A DNA stretch of 64,000 bases from Suillus spraguei (GCA_016800925.1 JABCPU010000113.1:113309-177308), one strand, 5' to 3'; shown: positions 1 to 12,974, counted from the stretch's first letter. Numbers and translations are program-made. Notes: generated by a model not told the origin, from the sequence alone.

Positions 1-1579
1 ACAACGTGGCTTACCTCCTCCCCAACCAACGTAACCGAACGGAACCGTCGCCTCCTGGCGGCTAGGATCAAACCTCCACGGATCAGGGTACAGGTCCGGA
101 TTGAGATGAACGTCCGAGAAAGGATATACTACATATGCCCCTGATGGGATAGTCTTTCCGTCAATCGTCACGTCAGGTCCAAGGTTTCGGCGCATGGCAG
201 TATGAGGCTGCGCAATCCTGAGAGTCTCGCGAATGAGAGAATCAAGAACGGGTGTCTCAGATTCCCAAGCCTCCAGTGGAATGGACGAAAGTTGTTGCGA
301 CAAAGAGTGGGAGACATTAGGGGAGACGTAGTTTGCCAGGAGTTGCTCTACTTCGGCGATCACTTCATCCTTGGACTCATGATCACCCAGGTAGGTGATG
401 AGCCACGAAGCTGTTGTTCCGGTCGCTCGTGCACCGGCGACTAGCAGCCCCAAAATGAACTGTCGAAACGTCAGATGCTCAGAATGCCATGCTCAACAGA
501 AAAACTTACGCCGACAATAACCAGTCTTTCGTCTTTTTCGTCGAGGAGCATCTGCAGAGTGTCAGGTTTAGATATTCCACTACGCTCCCGTTCATCAATG
601 GCTCGGACGATAATGTCGTAGATTTTCTTGGTCGCCCACAGCTTCTTAAGCATGCTGGGCCCGGGCAGCCATGGGAGTAAGACAGTCGCGGGGGTTGTTC
701 CGCTATCCAAGGTGTCGTAGAGTTTCTTGAGTCGCGCAACTTGAACAGGATCGTCTGCTAACTCTTCGCAAGAGAGCGATCGTACAGTAATTTGGAATAA
801 AAGCTGTAGTGTACATGGTCAGGAGTTGGACGAGCCTAATAAATCACCAAAACCGACTTCATAAATTTTTTCAAATGGGTCAAATGTTCCTGATGGTCCC
901 CACGTTTCCATTACCCTCCGGCAATCCTCCAAGATGGGGGCAATGACTAAGTATAAAGTGAGGATGAGATATGCTGAATGAATGGATAGATACGACGTAC
1001 GGCCGCTAAGGTGTTCATTTCGCTGAACGGAGGACAGACGCTTGTGAATTTGCGCGATGCGCTTGGTCTGAAGGTTGGAAGTCACCCCTTTGAGAACCGG
1101 AATCTAAATAGCGTCAGGATTGGCGCACATGTTATCGATAATAGAGAGCAATACTAACAGCTCCGGAAAGCACTTTGAAGCCTTCAGTGAGGTCGAAGTG
1201 CTTATTGACGAAGAATGATTTCCGGGCTGACTCTCCGGAAACAACAATGACTGTCTCCTACAGTCATTGTAGTGAGTGATCGCCTTGGAAGATTTGCTAC
1301 TATAACACTTACTTGGAGCATGTTGAATTGAAAGAGAGACTGGCCAGTTTTACGGAAACCGTCGTTCAGAAACTCGAAGCGTCGGCGGAAGAATGGGGTA
1401 ATGGCAAGGAGATGAGAACCAGGAAGGAATACTGGGGCGCCGTCAACGGTACCATCTTTTTGAGAACCAAGACCAAAAAAAAGAAGAATAAAGAGCACAA
1501 GTAAAGCGAGGGCCACTTGGACCTTGAGACTAGAAAAAAGAAATGCGTCGGCAGCGGATTGTAGGCCGACCGTGTACAT
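1..1579 (-). CDS. Cytochrome P450 monooxygenase, 3' part outside window
   Basis: This is a haem-thiolate monooxygenase, presumably anchored in the ER membrane; its substrate cannot be inferred. Translation starts at the ATG at 1577-1579 and is followed by a hydrophobic N-terminal anchor (VALALLVLFILLFFG). The first intron runs from 1312 to about 1258, joining ..FNMLQ to ETVIVVSGESARKSFF. Later exons read IPVLKGVTSNLQ, DCRRVMETWGPSG and LLPWLPGPSMLKKLW. They also show an I-helix AGARATGTTASW, a K-helix-like segment (LIRETLR, ExxR) and the PERF-like PDLYPDPWRFDP. The last visible exon ends at 15 with VPFGYVGWGGG and a GTAAGC donor, so the cysteine haem ligand lies beyond the left edge. The family is certain. 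The subfamily is not assigned; it looks like one of the large basidiomycete-specific clans. Confidence 0.9.
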
Positions 1580-2391
1580 GATACAAGCTGTCGGACGCGA
1601 ATGATAATATTTGAGGACGGCAGCGAAAACTTGTGTGATGGCGCGGCTTTATATGCCACCTCAAGTTTCATTCCGTCCACATGCGAGGACGCCAAACATG
1701 CTGTCTAGCCATGCATGTACTACATGAGTGCCCAGCGATCGAGATCTTGGAATTTGAACTGAATTTGAACCGGGTGAGAATTGACTTCGGTTCCGAAATC
1801 CAAGATGGCGGTAAATACGTAATCATCTCGCGGTCATGTATGTACTAGTCTGCTGCGCTCCGTCGGAGACGATGATGACGCTCTGCAGGTACCCTAACGT
1901 ACGTCCTATCCATTATAGTGCATTTCCTTAACTTTCATTGACCGTTAGATAGACTGCATCCGGCCCTGCATCGCAGCATTCTTCAATACCTAAAAAACAA
2001 ACCTCGGCCAAAGCCTCGAGGTCTTGGTGTGGCAAGGCATCTTTGCATATACTCATCCTGTGGACCAGTACCTCGATCCCCGTTCACAACGTCTATCGTC
2101 TAAGGCACACGTCACCTTCGTAAACACACGTCCCGAGGACTCCCGCAAGATGCAGCGCGCGCAATCAAGACCATTCAACCTGTCAATTACAATAAGGATG
2201 ACCAAACTTCCATTAGGCTTACGGATACACCCTGCAACGTGGATTTTGTCTCCGCGCTAATGACTCCGCCGGAGCGGTGAGCGTGGTGTATAGGCGAAGA
2301 CGGCCCTTGAGGCATGTTCCAGTAAATTATTTTCCCAGGCAGCATACAGCATAATACCCACTGCGCAGCGAACGCAATACCATTCAACATG
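1580..2391. other. Intergenic, P450 upstream region and PAQR 3' flank
   Basis: No supported gene. The short open frames here (for example plus 2024-2260) show no domain, no splice logic and no recognisable composition. The part next to 1579 should hold the P450 promoter, but no clear TATA element was identified. Confidence 0.5.
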
Positions 2392-3724
2392 TCACAATTT
2401 CCATCCGTCCAAACCAGAATGCCAATGATCGAAGGCAGTCAAAACACACATCCAGTGAGCCAGAGCGGCCAGGACCACACAGAAGTGAAATATTTGATGT
2501 GATGCGAAGAGTAAATCGAATTTCCCTGGAGCCAGACGTTCTGGTATTCGATTAGCGCTGCGCGGGATGAATTGTAACGTCAGGCATATGTATGGAGGCC
2601 GGGAAATGAGGCCCTACGCACTAAATCAACGCGCCCGTAATGTATAGACCGCCTGATGCGAGTAGCCAACCAAAGCCCATCTCGGAAAGTAGCTTGGATG
2701 CTCCATGCGATACCAATAAGTGAGTTACTGGGACCACAGCGGACAATCCGAGACCAATGAAAACACCGGTACGTGCACCTCGATGTGTTGGTTTTGCATA
2801 TTCAGGGTTGAGAACGATATATGCTGCTCCTTAACAACGTGTGTTGGTAAATGACTTGCTAATGGAGACAACACCGACCTGCGCCAACTAGTGCAATGGA
2901 ACATAGATAACAGGTTTGCAAGGCTGGTTCACGGTAGAATCCGTAGTAAATGCACGGTACAAAAGATCCAACGGTGAGGACTGTGGAAAGATTCATCAAA
3001 ATGAGATAGAGGCGGCGATACCTTTACTTACTGACGATCCCCGAGTAATCCAGTGCATGACACTGCATCGACACCTGTGATCAATTTCGAATCATGAGTC
3101 AGATCGTGCGGTCACAATTTGAGAAGGACTGACCTGTGCCGAGTGGCAGGTGGCAGTATGGAACATGGCACTCGCAGTGAGGCAGAACACTGCAGAGAGT
3201 AGAAATGCAGCACAGACAAAAATATCCAGCCAAGTGGTAGTGCTATACGCTAAGATATACTGCCCATAGAATGTTACCAGGATCCACAGAAAAATCACAG
3301 CACCAGCCAGGTGGCTGAGGATGTTCACTAGAAAATACCATGGATCATGTCCACTTGAGAGAACAAGAAACTTACCAGTCTCGTTATGAGGATCTACTCA
3401 GGACAAAATAAATCAATGGTATATAGACGTTAGGCGACTCGAATTTCCTCACAGCTGTAGATAGATGCAATGCAACCTGACCAGCAGTTCTGCACTCTAG
3501 TAGCACAGTAGTCAATCAACCACCCGTGCTACAGCAAGTCGGAGACTTGCATACGTCAATACCCGGTCTTACCGTCTGTAACCCGTTAAAATGTACTCAT
3601 TATCTCTCTGCCATTCTGGTGTTTCGTGCCAGGAAAGCGTCATCCGTTGCTTGTCAAGACCAGTTTGCAAAATGTGGTGCCCAGGTTCATTCTGATTGCG
3701 CTTGCGTGCCTTGAGCTCGGACAT
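2392..3724 (-). CDS. PAQR / adiponectin-receptor-like (Izh, hemolysin III superfamily) membrane protein
   Basis: This is a seven-helix membrane protein of the progestin and adipoQ receptor family. Fungal Izh members act in zinc, sterol and ceramide homeostasis. From the ATG at 3722-3724 the spliced reading gives [10 protein letters not shown].., [36 protein letters not shown], then [15 protein letters not shown]. The last segment spans an 18-bp micro-exon. The family motifs follow: SAMFHT (the SxxxH metal-site region) and, near the C terminus, SHQIFHF (HxxxH), which together form the predicted zinc site. Hydrophobic segments alternate through [19 protein letters not shown] and the downstream exons. 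The stop is TGA at 2392-2394, after ..[11 protein letters not shown]. Every exon junction used has GT-AG borders. The family call is firm; the physiological ligand is unknown. Confidence 0.9.
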
Positions 3725-4765
3725 AGGGTAAAAAATATCCCCAGGTATCGAAATTGAGAGAACGATAGGTGTAGGCTTTCCGTTGGTATATAGAAGTTGC
3801 AAGACACAAATAGTCTGGCTCAGATTCAGCACTCCACTGTGGGCGTGAAGTTTCAAGTCGAAGCCTGCGTGACAGGCACAGGATGACCCAATTTACAGTT
3901 GCCAGTCACAATAATTTGATGCACGTGAAGTACAAAGAATAGCACACTCATCCCACACACACGACGTGCAAGGTGCCGCCTCGTAAGTTTGAACAATGTG
4001 CCTGTGAACTGATATCACTGATGCATAGAAACCAAGGTTGTCATTGATGTGAGTACAGTTTCGATCTTGACTCGGATGAGCGCCAATCTACAAGTTGTAG
4101 CGCTCATTGTTGAACTTCAACTTGAACACCCTCAGTGATCGTCAGTCTTCGTCAGTTATTATCACTAATTCCATTACCATGGGGCATTTTTTTCTTCGAA
4201 GACTCAATATGATTATGATGGCCGCCTCAGCTTCTGTTAAGTTCCGAGTCTTGGCGGTTCTTCAGAGAGTACCAAATTCACCATATTTGGCAACAATTTT
4301 CCACAGCCATTTACAGCGGCTGGGCGAGATGAATTTATCGTGCATCCCAGGTGTCATGTTGCCCTGGCCAGCACCCTGCAACACCCCGTACTAAGGTCGC
4401 AGAAACTTTGTTACTGTCGGCTCTTGTTTTTCGCTGCTCTTTGACACATCTTGGGTCCGAACACGAAACCTCTTGGTCACAGGCACGTTACCGAAGGGTT
4501 GTTCTGAACAAACAGCTGCTCTCAACCACGAGCGGAATACCTTAGTAACCCAACTTAAAGTGGACTGAACACTCAATTGTCACCTACAAAAACGTGCTTG
4601 CTCACCAAAACAGTTGAATTTAAATTTTCTGGTATCGGGTTTGAATATACTACAAGTTGCTAATGTCATTACACGATAAAAAACGAGCGTGTGTAGGTCC
4701 AACACACGGTAAGAATCGAAGTAAACAGCCAAGATGGCGAGTATGGTATTCCACACAGTAAACAG
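3725..4765. other. Intergenic, no gene seen
   Basis: About 1 kb between the PAQR start codon and the FYV10 stop codon. Open frames of 60-95 codons occur on both strands but show no domains or plausible exon structure. The PAQR promoter must lie in the left part. Nothing else was recognised. Confidence 0.5.
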
Positions 4766-6325
4766 CTAAGAGATGAATACTTTCTTGAGCGCACTGAACT
4801 CGCATTTTTGGTCGGTCACTTGGCAAGTGACCATGCCATTGTGCTTCGCTGCCATATCTTCCAGTGCCTAACGGTAAAATATGAGCATTATTTTGTCACA
4901 TGAAGAAGTCGGTGATAGGTTGGTTGCCAAGAGCAAAGGACATACCTCTCTCGAGTAAACTTGACCATTGGGGAACACCATGGGCATGTTGTCCTCATCC
5001 ATGATCTTGCCGCTAATTCGACAAACAATAGTAGAGTTAGCGTGGTGGCTGAATGGAACTTCTTGAGCCAGAGTATTTATGCTAGGGTCGCACACCGGGC
5101 AGTCGACATTGTGGGATGACCTGTCGTTGCAGGAAGGCAGCTTCAGTGAAGCCAGACCAGAATAGAGAGCAAGATTGAGAAGGGGTTCAGTGGGTAAAGA
5201 GTTCAGATTGTAGATGGCAAGCCGAAAGGCTTGAATAAGATCAACCCAACGGGAATCATCATATAGTCTCTGTGAGGTCAAATGAGATCCAAATGCAGAT
5301 GGAACAACGTTATCTTACACGGTACGGACCACACATCGTAGAAGGTCTTATTGCAAGTAGAGTGGCAGCTTGCATAATCTGTGGGAGATGTGTTTCTTGC
5401 CATGACACGAGATGCTTTTTCGAATAAGCCATGGCCTCCTGCTTCTTCTGATCACGCGCCAACTCGATGTATTCTTGTAAACGTAGTTCAAATTCGAGTG
5501 TGTTCTGCGGAAGAATCGATATACTTCTATAAACATCGCATTGTTGCAGCATTTAGTCTCACCTTAATTTTCCGCAACGCCGTCTTGTTCTCGCTACACC
5601 ATGCCAGTGCTTCGGTGCAACTGTGGTTGGAAAGTGCCAATTCGATTCTTCGTATGTCCGTGAACAGATCGATGTCCACAAGGGTCTAGTGCAAGTAGTA
5701 GACGCCATGCGTTGATGTGAACACTTTGCGGGACTACAAACCTCTATGTTCCTTTCGTGCGCCAGTGTTCGTGCTGTGTTTTCCCGTCCGGTCCGGAGGG
5801 CCCAGTCGACAAGCCATCTGTCAAGCCGTGTGTCTGCCCACCGTGAAAAATCGAGGCTGCTGGTAGTTTGCAGGGTCTCTACTGCCATGAGATGCTGTAG
5901 CCTCTCCCGAGTGACATCAAGGGTGGGCTTTCCAGCGGTGTCCTGTAGTTCAGAAAGCTGTGTGTAATCCCCATTGATGTAAAATGAAACCTGAGCTATA
6001 AAATTACTTCTCGTACCTTACGTTTGAGGTTCTCAACCCGACCTATCATCCCATCTACGCTCTTAGCGGCGTCCTCGAGGTTGACCTCGCAGCTCTTAAA
6101 TCGTTTCAGCAAGTCGTTCGAAACGGTCTGTACATTTCCGAGCTCGCGCTCTATGTTCCGTTGTGTTGCACGAAAAACCTTCCGATAGTTTTCATAAGGG
6201 ACCTGGCGAAGTGTGTGACTGCAGTGAGGTCATTGAGAATTAGCAGGCGTAATTGAACTGCGCACCCGTGCAAACGGCTGCTCAAATAGCAACACCCCGT
6301 CTGAATTGAGCTTTGTTGAGCTCAT
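4766..6325 (-). CDS. FYV10: Fyv10/Gid9 (MAEA) subunit of the GID/CTLH E3 ubiquitin ligase
   Basis: Fyv10 pairs with Gid2 to form the catalytic module of the GID/CTLH ubiquitin ligase, which in yeast degrades gluconeogenic enzymes. Start is the ATG at 6323-6325 (MSSTKLNSDGVLLFEQPF). Domains in order are an N-terminal coiled coil (LGNVQTVSNDLLKRF), a LisH motif (LDRWLVDWALRTGRENTAR), a CTLH region (EALAWCSENKTALRKIKNT, FELRLQEYIELARDQKK) and a C-terminal degenerate RING (CPVCDPSINTLAQ, VPFSHHANSTIVCRISGK, MVFPNGQVYSRE). The last exon begins ALEDMAAKHNGMVTCQ and ends KKVFIS with a TAG at 4766. Several short GT-AG introns are needed, including one after VYSRE. The architecture matches the family over its full length, so the gene looks intact. 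Confidence 0.93.
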
Positions 6326-7181
6326 ATTAACGGTATAAGAACCTGTCAAGCTCAGTTGTCGGGAGTTGGCGTTGGTGGGGAATCGGGACTATGTAAATGA
6401 TCGCAGTACCTGCAATCGAGTATTATTACTCACACGTGACCTGGAAGGCTCCGGACTACTTAGCTAGTAAGTAATTCAAATATACCGCTACTCGGTACTT
6501 AAGGTCATATTGTGTGTGGGTAGGGGGGAGTTAAATCTTGTATTTAGTGGTGAGTTACTTGGAGGGGCGAGGACGGCCAGTCATAAATTGGCTTTGAATA
6601 ATTCAGCGGTAGTCAAAACAAGCGGGGCTTTCACAGCACCTTTGTATGTGCAAACCACCGTCCTGGCACAGCTGTAGACCTCTGGGCAATGAGGCACCTG
6701 GCGAACGTGTGACGGACGCTCCAAGAGAGCAGCAGCATACAGAGACACGGCTGAGGCCCAACACTTATTACTCAATTGTATACACGACCCCCTGTCACAA
6801 TGGGATCTGGGCGGCTCAAGCCTCCGCAAAATAGCAATTCTACCTTCGCATTAAGAGAGGGGGAGCATGGGGATGCCATCGAGGCTCTCGCTATGGGAAA
6901 TATACGACATACATACATTTCCGCGCTACCCCATGCTCAAAAAATCGGCGGAAAATTTTCTTTGTACATGTTGCGTCAATCACCGCCATCAAGGCCCCAG
7001 TAACCAACCCCCTTTATTTTATTGCCTGGCCTTAATACTTCCCATCCTGTAACATGCATGTGCTATATTACGGATAGTTACAATATACTGCTATAGGATT
7101 ATCCTGCATGTATCTTCTACCGTACACAAGAGCCCGGCGGACGACAAACAAACTATCAAACAAAATGCGTAATGATCAATC
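6326..7181. other. Intergenic between FYV10 start and PIG-S stop
   Basis: About 0.86 kb with no gene recognised. Open frames at 6581-7052 overlap on both strands and lack domains. The FYV10 promoter should lie to the left and the PIG-S terminator region to the right. Confidence 0.5.
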
Positions 7182-9011
7182 TCACCGCCTTGTGTCATCC
7201 TGTGGGCCCCGTCTCCATGCCATAAAATCCCGAATTAAGGCCACCACAAGAGGAACAGATATAGATGCGAATAGTGGCGTATATACTGCATACTTGTGCT
7301 CGGCCGGAAAGTACAGCAATGCCAGCATCCCAGGATTAAAGAAAGCGCGTGATGCCATAGATAATGCCTTACTGGACCATCGCAGAGCAAGCGCCGGCGA
7401 GGCCACGGCGGTGCGATAGGCCTGCATTGTTTGAGCACAGTCTTCATTAATATGACATTAGATGCAGAACACACCTCATGGAGCGATGCAAGGGCATCTA
7501 GGACATCATCTCGTACCACTTGCCCAACAGGCATGTTGTTGATCTGATCCACGAGCTTCACAATGCTAAGCAATGTGTCCTGACTGCCTTGCACGTTCTG
7601 CAATGCACGACGCCGGAGCAGAGCATCTAACTGCCAGTCGGATAGAACGGAACTTTCTTCCATGCTCAAGCCGAGGGGAACGGGTGGCACGCCTAAAAGG
7701 GCAGCCAGCTGGGTGGCAAAGTTGCGGAAAACTGGTTTTAGATTGTCATGTGAAAGATGCAACGAGGAACTGAGTTCATTGTTGAGGATAAAGATGCTGC
7801 CCCATTGAGGTAAAAGGAAGGAGCTCTGATTTGTTGGACGACCTACCGATAAGTCAGAAACGACCAGAAGTGAGTATACACGACACTTGCCTTCACTGTC
7901 AATAATGTTCATGGGTGAGTGGGTCTCAGAGGGAGCGAATAGAACAAAGTGGAGGACAGGATCATTCGAGACGCTGGATGCTACGATAACTGGTCAGGTG
8001 TTGACACCGTTGATCACAACACAGCACTGACCAAGTGTCCATTCAGCAGAGTTGATAAACACCGTCAGGTCTTCTTGAGTAAGCCCCGAGACTTTAGTGT
8101 CACCAAAGGTTAGGCGTTTCGGCTCAAATGCTAATGGAGCATAATACTGGACTTGACTTTCGACTGTAAAATTGTGCAAAATAGAGAGTCGAGATATCAG
8201 CGGGAATATGAATTCTGATAAAGCGTCTTTAGAGTTGGTCTCGAAATACGGGGAACATACAGATTACCTGTGAGCGCAGCTTCCACATCCCATGTCTCAA
8301 CAAATCGATTGGAGGTTGCATCTTCGTTTAACAGCGTAAAAGCGAGACGATAGTGATCTGAGTATTGCACGACACGCTGCGAATGTGAAGTGCTTGACTC
8401 TGGGGGAGCGATGAGGTCGGACAATATAGAGCTTAATCTCGTTGCTAATGTAAGAGCAGTCGAATTCATTTCAAAATATCGTGCTCTTATTGACACACCT
8501 GACTGTGCATCGGCCTTGCTCACCCGTAAGTGTCTTGAATGGGCAATTGAGGTCTGTTCACCAAGAGCAACTGTATATAGGCTAGATGCTACTACAGTAA
8601 CAAGTCAAATTGTCCTGTCCACTAATACAATTTTCGTGAGTGCACACACCTTCATCATTTTTGTCTTGTAGGCGTAGGTCAACGCCTCTCCACCTTCCAG
8701 GTTCATTTGTCACAGAATTACGAAGTACTGTTTGGACTTGAGAGTTTAGGCTGGGATTTTGTTGGCTAATAGACGCATCAAAGTGAACAGCGACAGGAAA
8801 GACGATGTTGCTCTGAACTTGTGATTGTACTTGACTGGTTGGAAGTGTAAGTCTCTCAATACTCGTCAAATGCCACCAGAATGGGAAAGCCAGAATAATA
8901 ACGATCCAATAAGAGGCCAGGACTGCTCTACGGATCCAGTCTCTTTCGAAGCTGAGTTTTTTGAGGATCCTTGAAGCCAGAGCCAGTGCTTGCGAAAGCA
9001 CCAGAGTTCAT
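7182..9011 (-). CDS. GPI17: PIG-S / Gpi17, GPI transamidase subunit, with apparent 1-nt shift near the N terminus
   Basis: This ER membrane subunit of the GPI transamidase complex helps transfer preassembled GPI anchors to proteins. Recognisable blocks in order are LSFERDWIRRAVLASYW with the first membrane helix (WIVIILAFPFWWHLTS), YFEMNSTALTLATRL, LHNFTVESQVQYYAPLAF, LTQEDLTVFINSAEWTLGQ, WQLDALLRRRALQNVQGS, LVDQINNMPVGQVVRDD and a C-terminal helix before MAWRRGPQDD. The stop is at 7182. Multiple short introns interrupt it. The only upstream ATG in a sensible context (9009-9011) reads MNSGAFASTGSGFKDPQK, then shifts frame at a six-T run (8957-8962). Five Ts would restore continuity with KLSFERDW. 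This could be a sequencing error, a real frameshift or a misread exon. The gene is divergent from SNT1, with 288 bp between start codons. Confidence 0.88.
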
Positions 9012-9299
9012 CCTAGTAGTGCAGCACCAACAACAATATCGACCCGCAGATGGGGGGTCGGAGTTTCAATTCCTTCTTGCTAGAGATCACTCATTCTGCC
9101 TCAAGCGTTTACTTTGACTGAGCGTCTTCGTTCCTAGTTGCATACAAGTTTAAACATTCATGTTCGATAACTGACCTTCACTTGCTTTCAGATAGTTTTA
9201 CAAATATTCATATCACCACGACGCGCTAGGCTAATTTTCAACCCAACTTCTACCTGTGGCAAGTGTTGCAGTATCTTGGAGGTTCCAGCGCTTTCAAGC
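9012..9299. promoter_or_regulatory. Shared divergent promoter region PIG-S / SNT1
   Basis: Only 288 bp separate the start codons of the divergently transcribed PIG-S and SNT1-like genes, so both promoters must share or abut this stretch. No TATA box or defined operator was identified. Confidence 0.45.
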
Positions 9300-12200
9300 A
9301 TGACTTCTGCAAGCTACGAAACTTCTACTTTTGCTAATCCTTCGCCCGTACATGACATACGGCGCTCTCTAGGCGGCAGTTTCTCGTCTGTATACGACGT
9401 AAGTTCTCGTGAGAGTCGTACTTTCTCGGGTCGTTCAAATACCCTCTTTATTAGTCACCCTATCCTACTGCACGTCGAAGATCTCCATCTCCTGGTCCAT
9501 CTTCGAGGAGATACGGCCCGTATGATAGTTATATCCCCCGTGGGGGACCTGGCTATCGTAGTGATGATCATCCAAACATTTACAGGCCAAATACATGGAG
9601 ACAAGAACGCTACAGCAGCCGTAGTCCATCCCCAGATCGTTACGACCGGTCTCGTTCTATGGAATTGCGCCTCTGGGATGCCAGTTCCCGCTGGCAGTCT
9701 TGGCAAGATCGAAGACCCTCTCCGAGCCCACCACCTCTACGGGAAAAACTTCGCAGAGATACTATGGCAGAGCGCATGTTCGAGCCATCAGACTCCTGGA
9801 AGCAATCACACGTTGACCGATCCGGCCGATACGAAGTGTTTGTCCGTCTGTGTGTCACTTGGTATTTTCTCTTATCATCGTATGTAGGTTGGAGTCGCCA
9901 AGTCCAAGGTTTCCAGATTATCGTGCCCGTCCTGCACGAGATTACTCTCCCCAGAAGTCACCAACGTATCCTCCTGTTCATGGTGATACTTATCGTCCTT
10001 ATTCTAGTGGCCAAAGCTACCGGGAACCGCATATATTTGTTCGGCCAGATACATACCGTCCGCAATATGATGATGGTACTCGGCGGTCACCGCGCTCAGT
10101 TGATAAATCAAACACAGATGCTTTCTATCCGCGTCGACCATCTAGTCATTATGATCACGATGACTCACGGTCTTCGACCTCCATTGCTAGCACACCGCCT
10201 CGCCATACCTTAAACTCTCCTCCCCCGGACCCACATATCACCGATTGTGATGTCCGCAGGCATTCACCATCTTGCGGGCGCGCGTCACCCGCCCACTCTG
10301 TAGCACGATCTAGAGCGTCCTCGATATCTTCCGAACCCCCACTTAAAAGATTAAAGTCGAGATCTTCATCCCGATCATCTGCTTCTTCTCGACCTGATAA
10401 ATCTGCTATCTCCGCGCGTAATGGGCTTATCGTGTCACCGAAACCAAATCGAGAGAGCATAATTCAACAAGCATCTATGCATGTGTTGTCGCGAGATCCT
10501 GATCGACTTGGTTCTTCATCAGATATTCTTGCTGGAAAGGGTTCTACGCACCCTGAGCCTCTACTCCATGAGTTGCCGCACGTGGACGCCAAACCGGTCC
10601 ATCCTGTGATGAACGGTGAGCTCAATGGTCCGCCTTTGGCATCGAACTTCCCGCGTTCTCCACCAAACTTGTTGTCAGGAGAAGGTACGTCTATCCGTTT
10701 TGCTTGTCGATAACCCTGAAGACATACCAATTTTAGATATTGAGATGTCTCCTCCTGGGCTTATATCTTCTCATGCTCTCCCTAGCGACGTGGAGTTCGC
10801 TTTCTTGGGGAATCCAGTTGGTAAAGGGACTGAAATACAATCCAACCAAACCTCCCCTCTTTTTGATGAAGTTCAAACCCAGTCCATTAGTCCGGCTACG
10901 CCCAGTCCTGCTTTGAAATCTGTGGGGGCAGCTGTCGATGATTCACCAGCGTATGCGACCGCGACTCCTTCACCAGAATCAAAGATGCCGGAGAAAGATA
11001 TTGATATCAGCTCCCCGCAAACATTAACAGGAGACACACCCTTGCTGAAATCTGTTCCACAAGTCATTGCCACCGAATCGGTCGGCAGTCCATCTGGTGT
11101 CGAGGCTGGAGAGCAGCTTTTGACTCCTGCACTTGACGTAGAACAGCCCGCAACGTGGTTTTATGGTCGTCCGTCTTTTGCAGACTCGACCGCAAAGGCC
11201 CTTCGTTTTGTTGTCCTAACGAGGCTTCAATGTGATCGTCAGACGCGCGATGAGCGCGTTGTTCCGGTTCTTAGGGCCAATCGGGCGATCCGCGAGCCTT
11301 CTCTGCCTTCACCCATTGACGCGCAAGACAAACTGTTTCAGGAATTTGCAGCTGATCTGCCTCGTCAGGAAAGAATGGCTTTACATTCTCAGTCTATTAG
11401 ATCGTCTTTATCAGGACACTTCCTGGAGCGAGAAACAGCCCTTCGGGAAAAACAGCAAAAGCTAAGAGAAGAATATCTTGAGCTACATCAGCAATGGATA
11501 GCGCAATGTGCGCGGCTCGATAACGTGTCAAAAGGCGGTATACCTGAGGAATCTATGCCAGCTTCTGCAGGTGGCAGGTCCACCAGACGATCAGCTGCCG
11601 TTCTGGGTGATGCTGTTCGCTCTGATCTTGAGATGGAGCAGATCATCGCGAATCTTGGGATGGAGGAGCTGACGGATCCAAGTTACTTGGCGATCAAGAA
11701 CGTCGCAAAGATACCAGATATGGTTTCTGTCATTGATGGCCGTGGACCATACTCTTACGACGATACGAACAATCTTTTGGACAACCCTGCAGAGTTTTAC
11801 AGCTCGTCCTCGGCTCTCGACCTCTGGACAGAAGAGGAACGCATTGTTTTCAAGGAAAGATACGCTGCTCATCCGAAGCAATTTGGGCTTATTGCTCAAC
11901 ATCTGCCCAACAAGACTGCCGCCCAGTGTGTTACATACTACTACCTGCACAAGCCGCACGTCGACTTCCGCAAAGCTATTGCACAGTATGGTGCAGGTCG
12001 ACGCCGGAGGAACGGCAGGGGGGCTAACAAGCAGAAAGGCAACGCGCTGCTTGCAGATATTCGTCGCCATGATGATGAAGTATTGGCTGCCCACCCCACC
12101 TCTTCGGCTGTACCCAGCAAGCGCAGGAGGGCTGCTATGCTGCGATCCAATGTTGAACCTAGAAGAAACCAGTCCCGTAGGGGTACCGTCCAGCCCGACC

Positions 12201-12591
12201 AGACTCCCACGTCTTCTGGGACAACGCCAGATCCCGAAGCTGATGAGCAGAAGCGCCGGCGGCGTTCCACTGCAGTTGCGCGTTCATCGGGTCTTGCTCA
12301 AGAAGAAGTTGAGCCTATTGTACGTCCAGGTCATGCTACTGGTTACTGGCAGTTTTATTGATATATTTGCTTTAACGCCGCGTTCAGGAACCAGACGCTG
12401 AGGCTCCACCTCCAAAGCAAACCAGAAGACCCCGGAAACCAAGAGCACGCGCAGTTCCCACACCGTCAGAGGAAGCTACCCCTGCTCCAGAACTCCTGGA
12501 TTATTCCAAGTCATCGTCGATACCAATATCATGGTCTAATGAGGACGAAAGTCAGACCTCTCCCGCACAGCCTCTGAAATCGGCTTGCTGA
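9300..12591 (+). CDS. SNT1: SANT/Myb-domain corepressor, Snt1/NCoR-like (Set3 complex type)
   Basis: This is a nuclear chromatin protein resembling Snt1, the scaffold of the Set3 histone deacetylase complex. The model has five exons: 9300-9398, 9455-9837, 9888-10684, 10737-12319 and 12388-12591. All borders are GT-AG and the product is about 1021 residues. The N-terminal third is Ser/Arg/Pro/Tyr-rich and looks disordered (RRRSPSPGPSSRRYGPYDS). The centre holds a conserved block with FYGRPSFADSTAKALRFVV, a coiled-coil stretch (LREKQQKLREEYLELHQQW) and LTDPSYLAIKNVAKIPDM. The SANT domain follows at roughly residues 787-835 (LWTEEERIVFKERYAAHPKQ, IAQHLPNKTAAQCVTYYYLH). Basic clusters (KRRRAA, KRRRRS) suggest nuclear localisation. 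A second SANT repeat, found in many Snt1/NCoR proteins, is not seen, so the 3' end could be longer if a further intron exists. Confidence 0.85.
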
Positions 12592-12974
12592 TCTCAGTTC
12601 AGGTTTGTTCCTTGAGCTTCTGTCTCAACATGGTGATGATGTGCACCGTGTCACTGCCTCCACACCTCGCAAGGTCTGTGGTGATCTAGTAGCAGGCTAT
12701 GGCACCGCTTAGCTTGTCTGTATAGACTTCAGTGCAAGTTACCAGTTGTTATGGGAGTCAGATGGATGAACTGGCATCTGTTTCTCCTGGGGATTCGGCG
12801 CTTTAACCATGTGATTCAAGTAGTTATACTGCAGTCCTTTCACGCGACTTTCAGGTGTCATTTCTGATTCATATATCCGTAGCTTGTATCTCACCCACAT
12901 ATAGTAGTTGTAGTAGTTCGCTAATTGTATACTCAATGGGTGCATAGTGTACGAAGGTACACAGGTCGTCGATT
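12592..12974. other. Convergent intergenic spacer SNT1 / parvulin
   Basis: About 380 bp between two convergent stop codons; it should contain both 3' UTRs. No gene was recognised. Confidence 0.5.
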
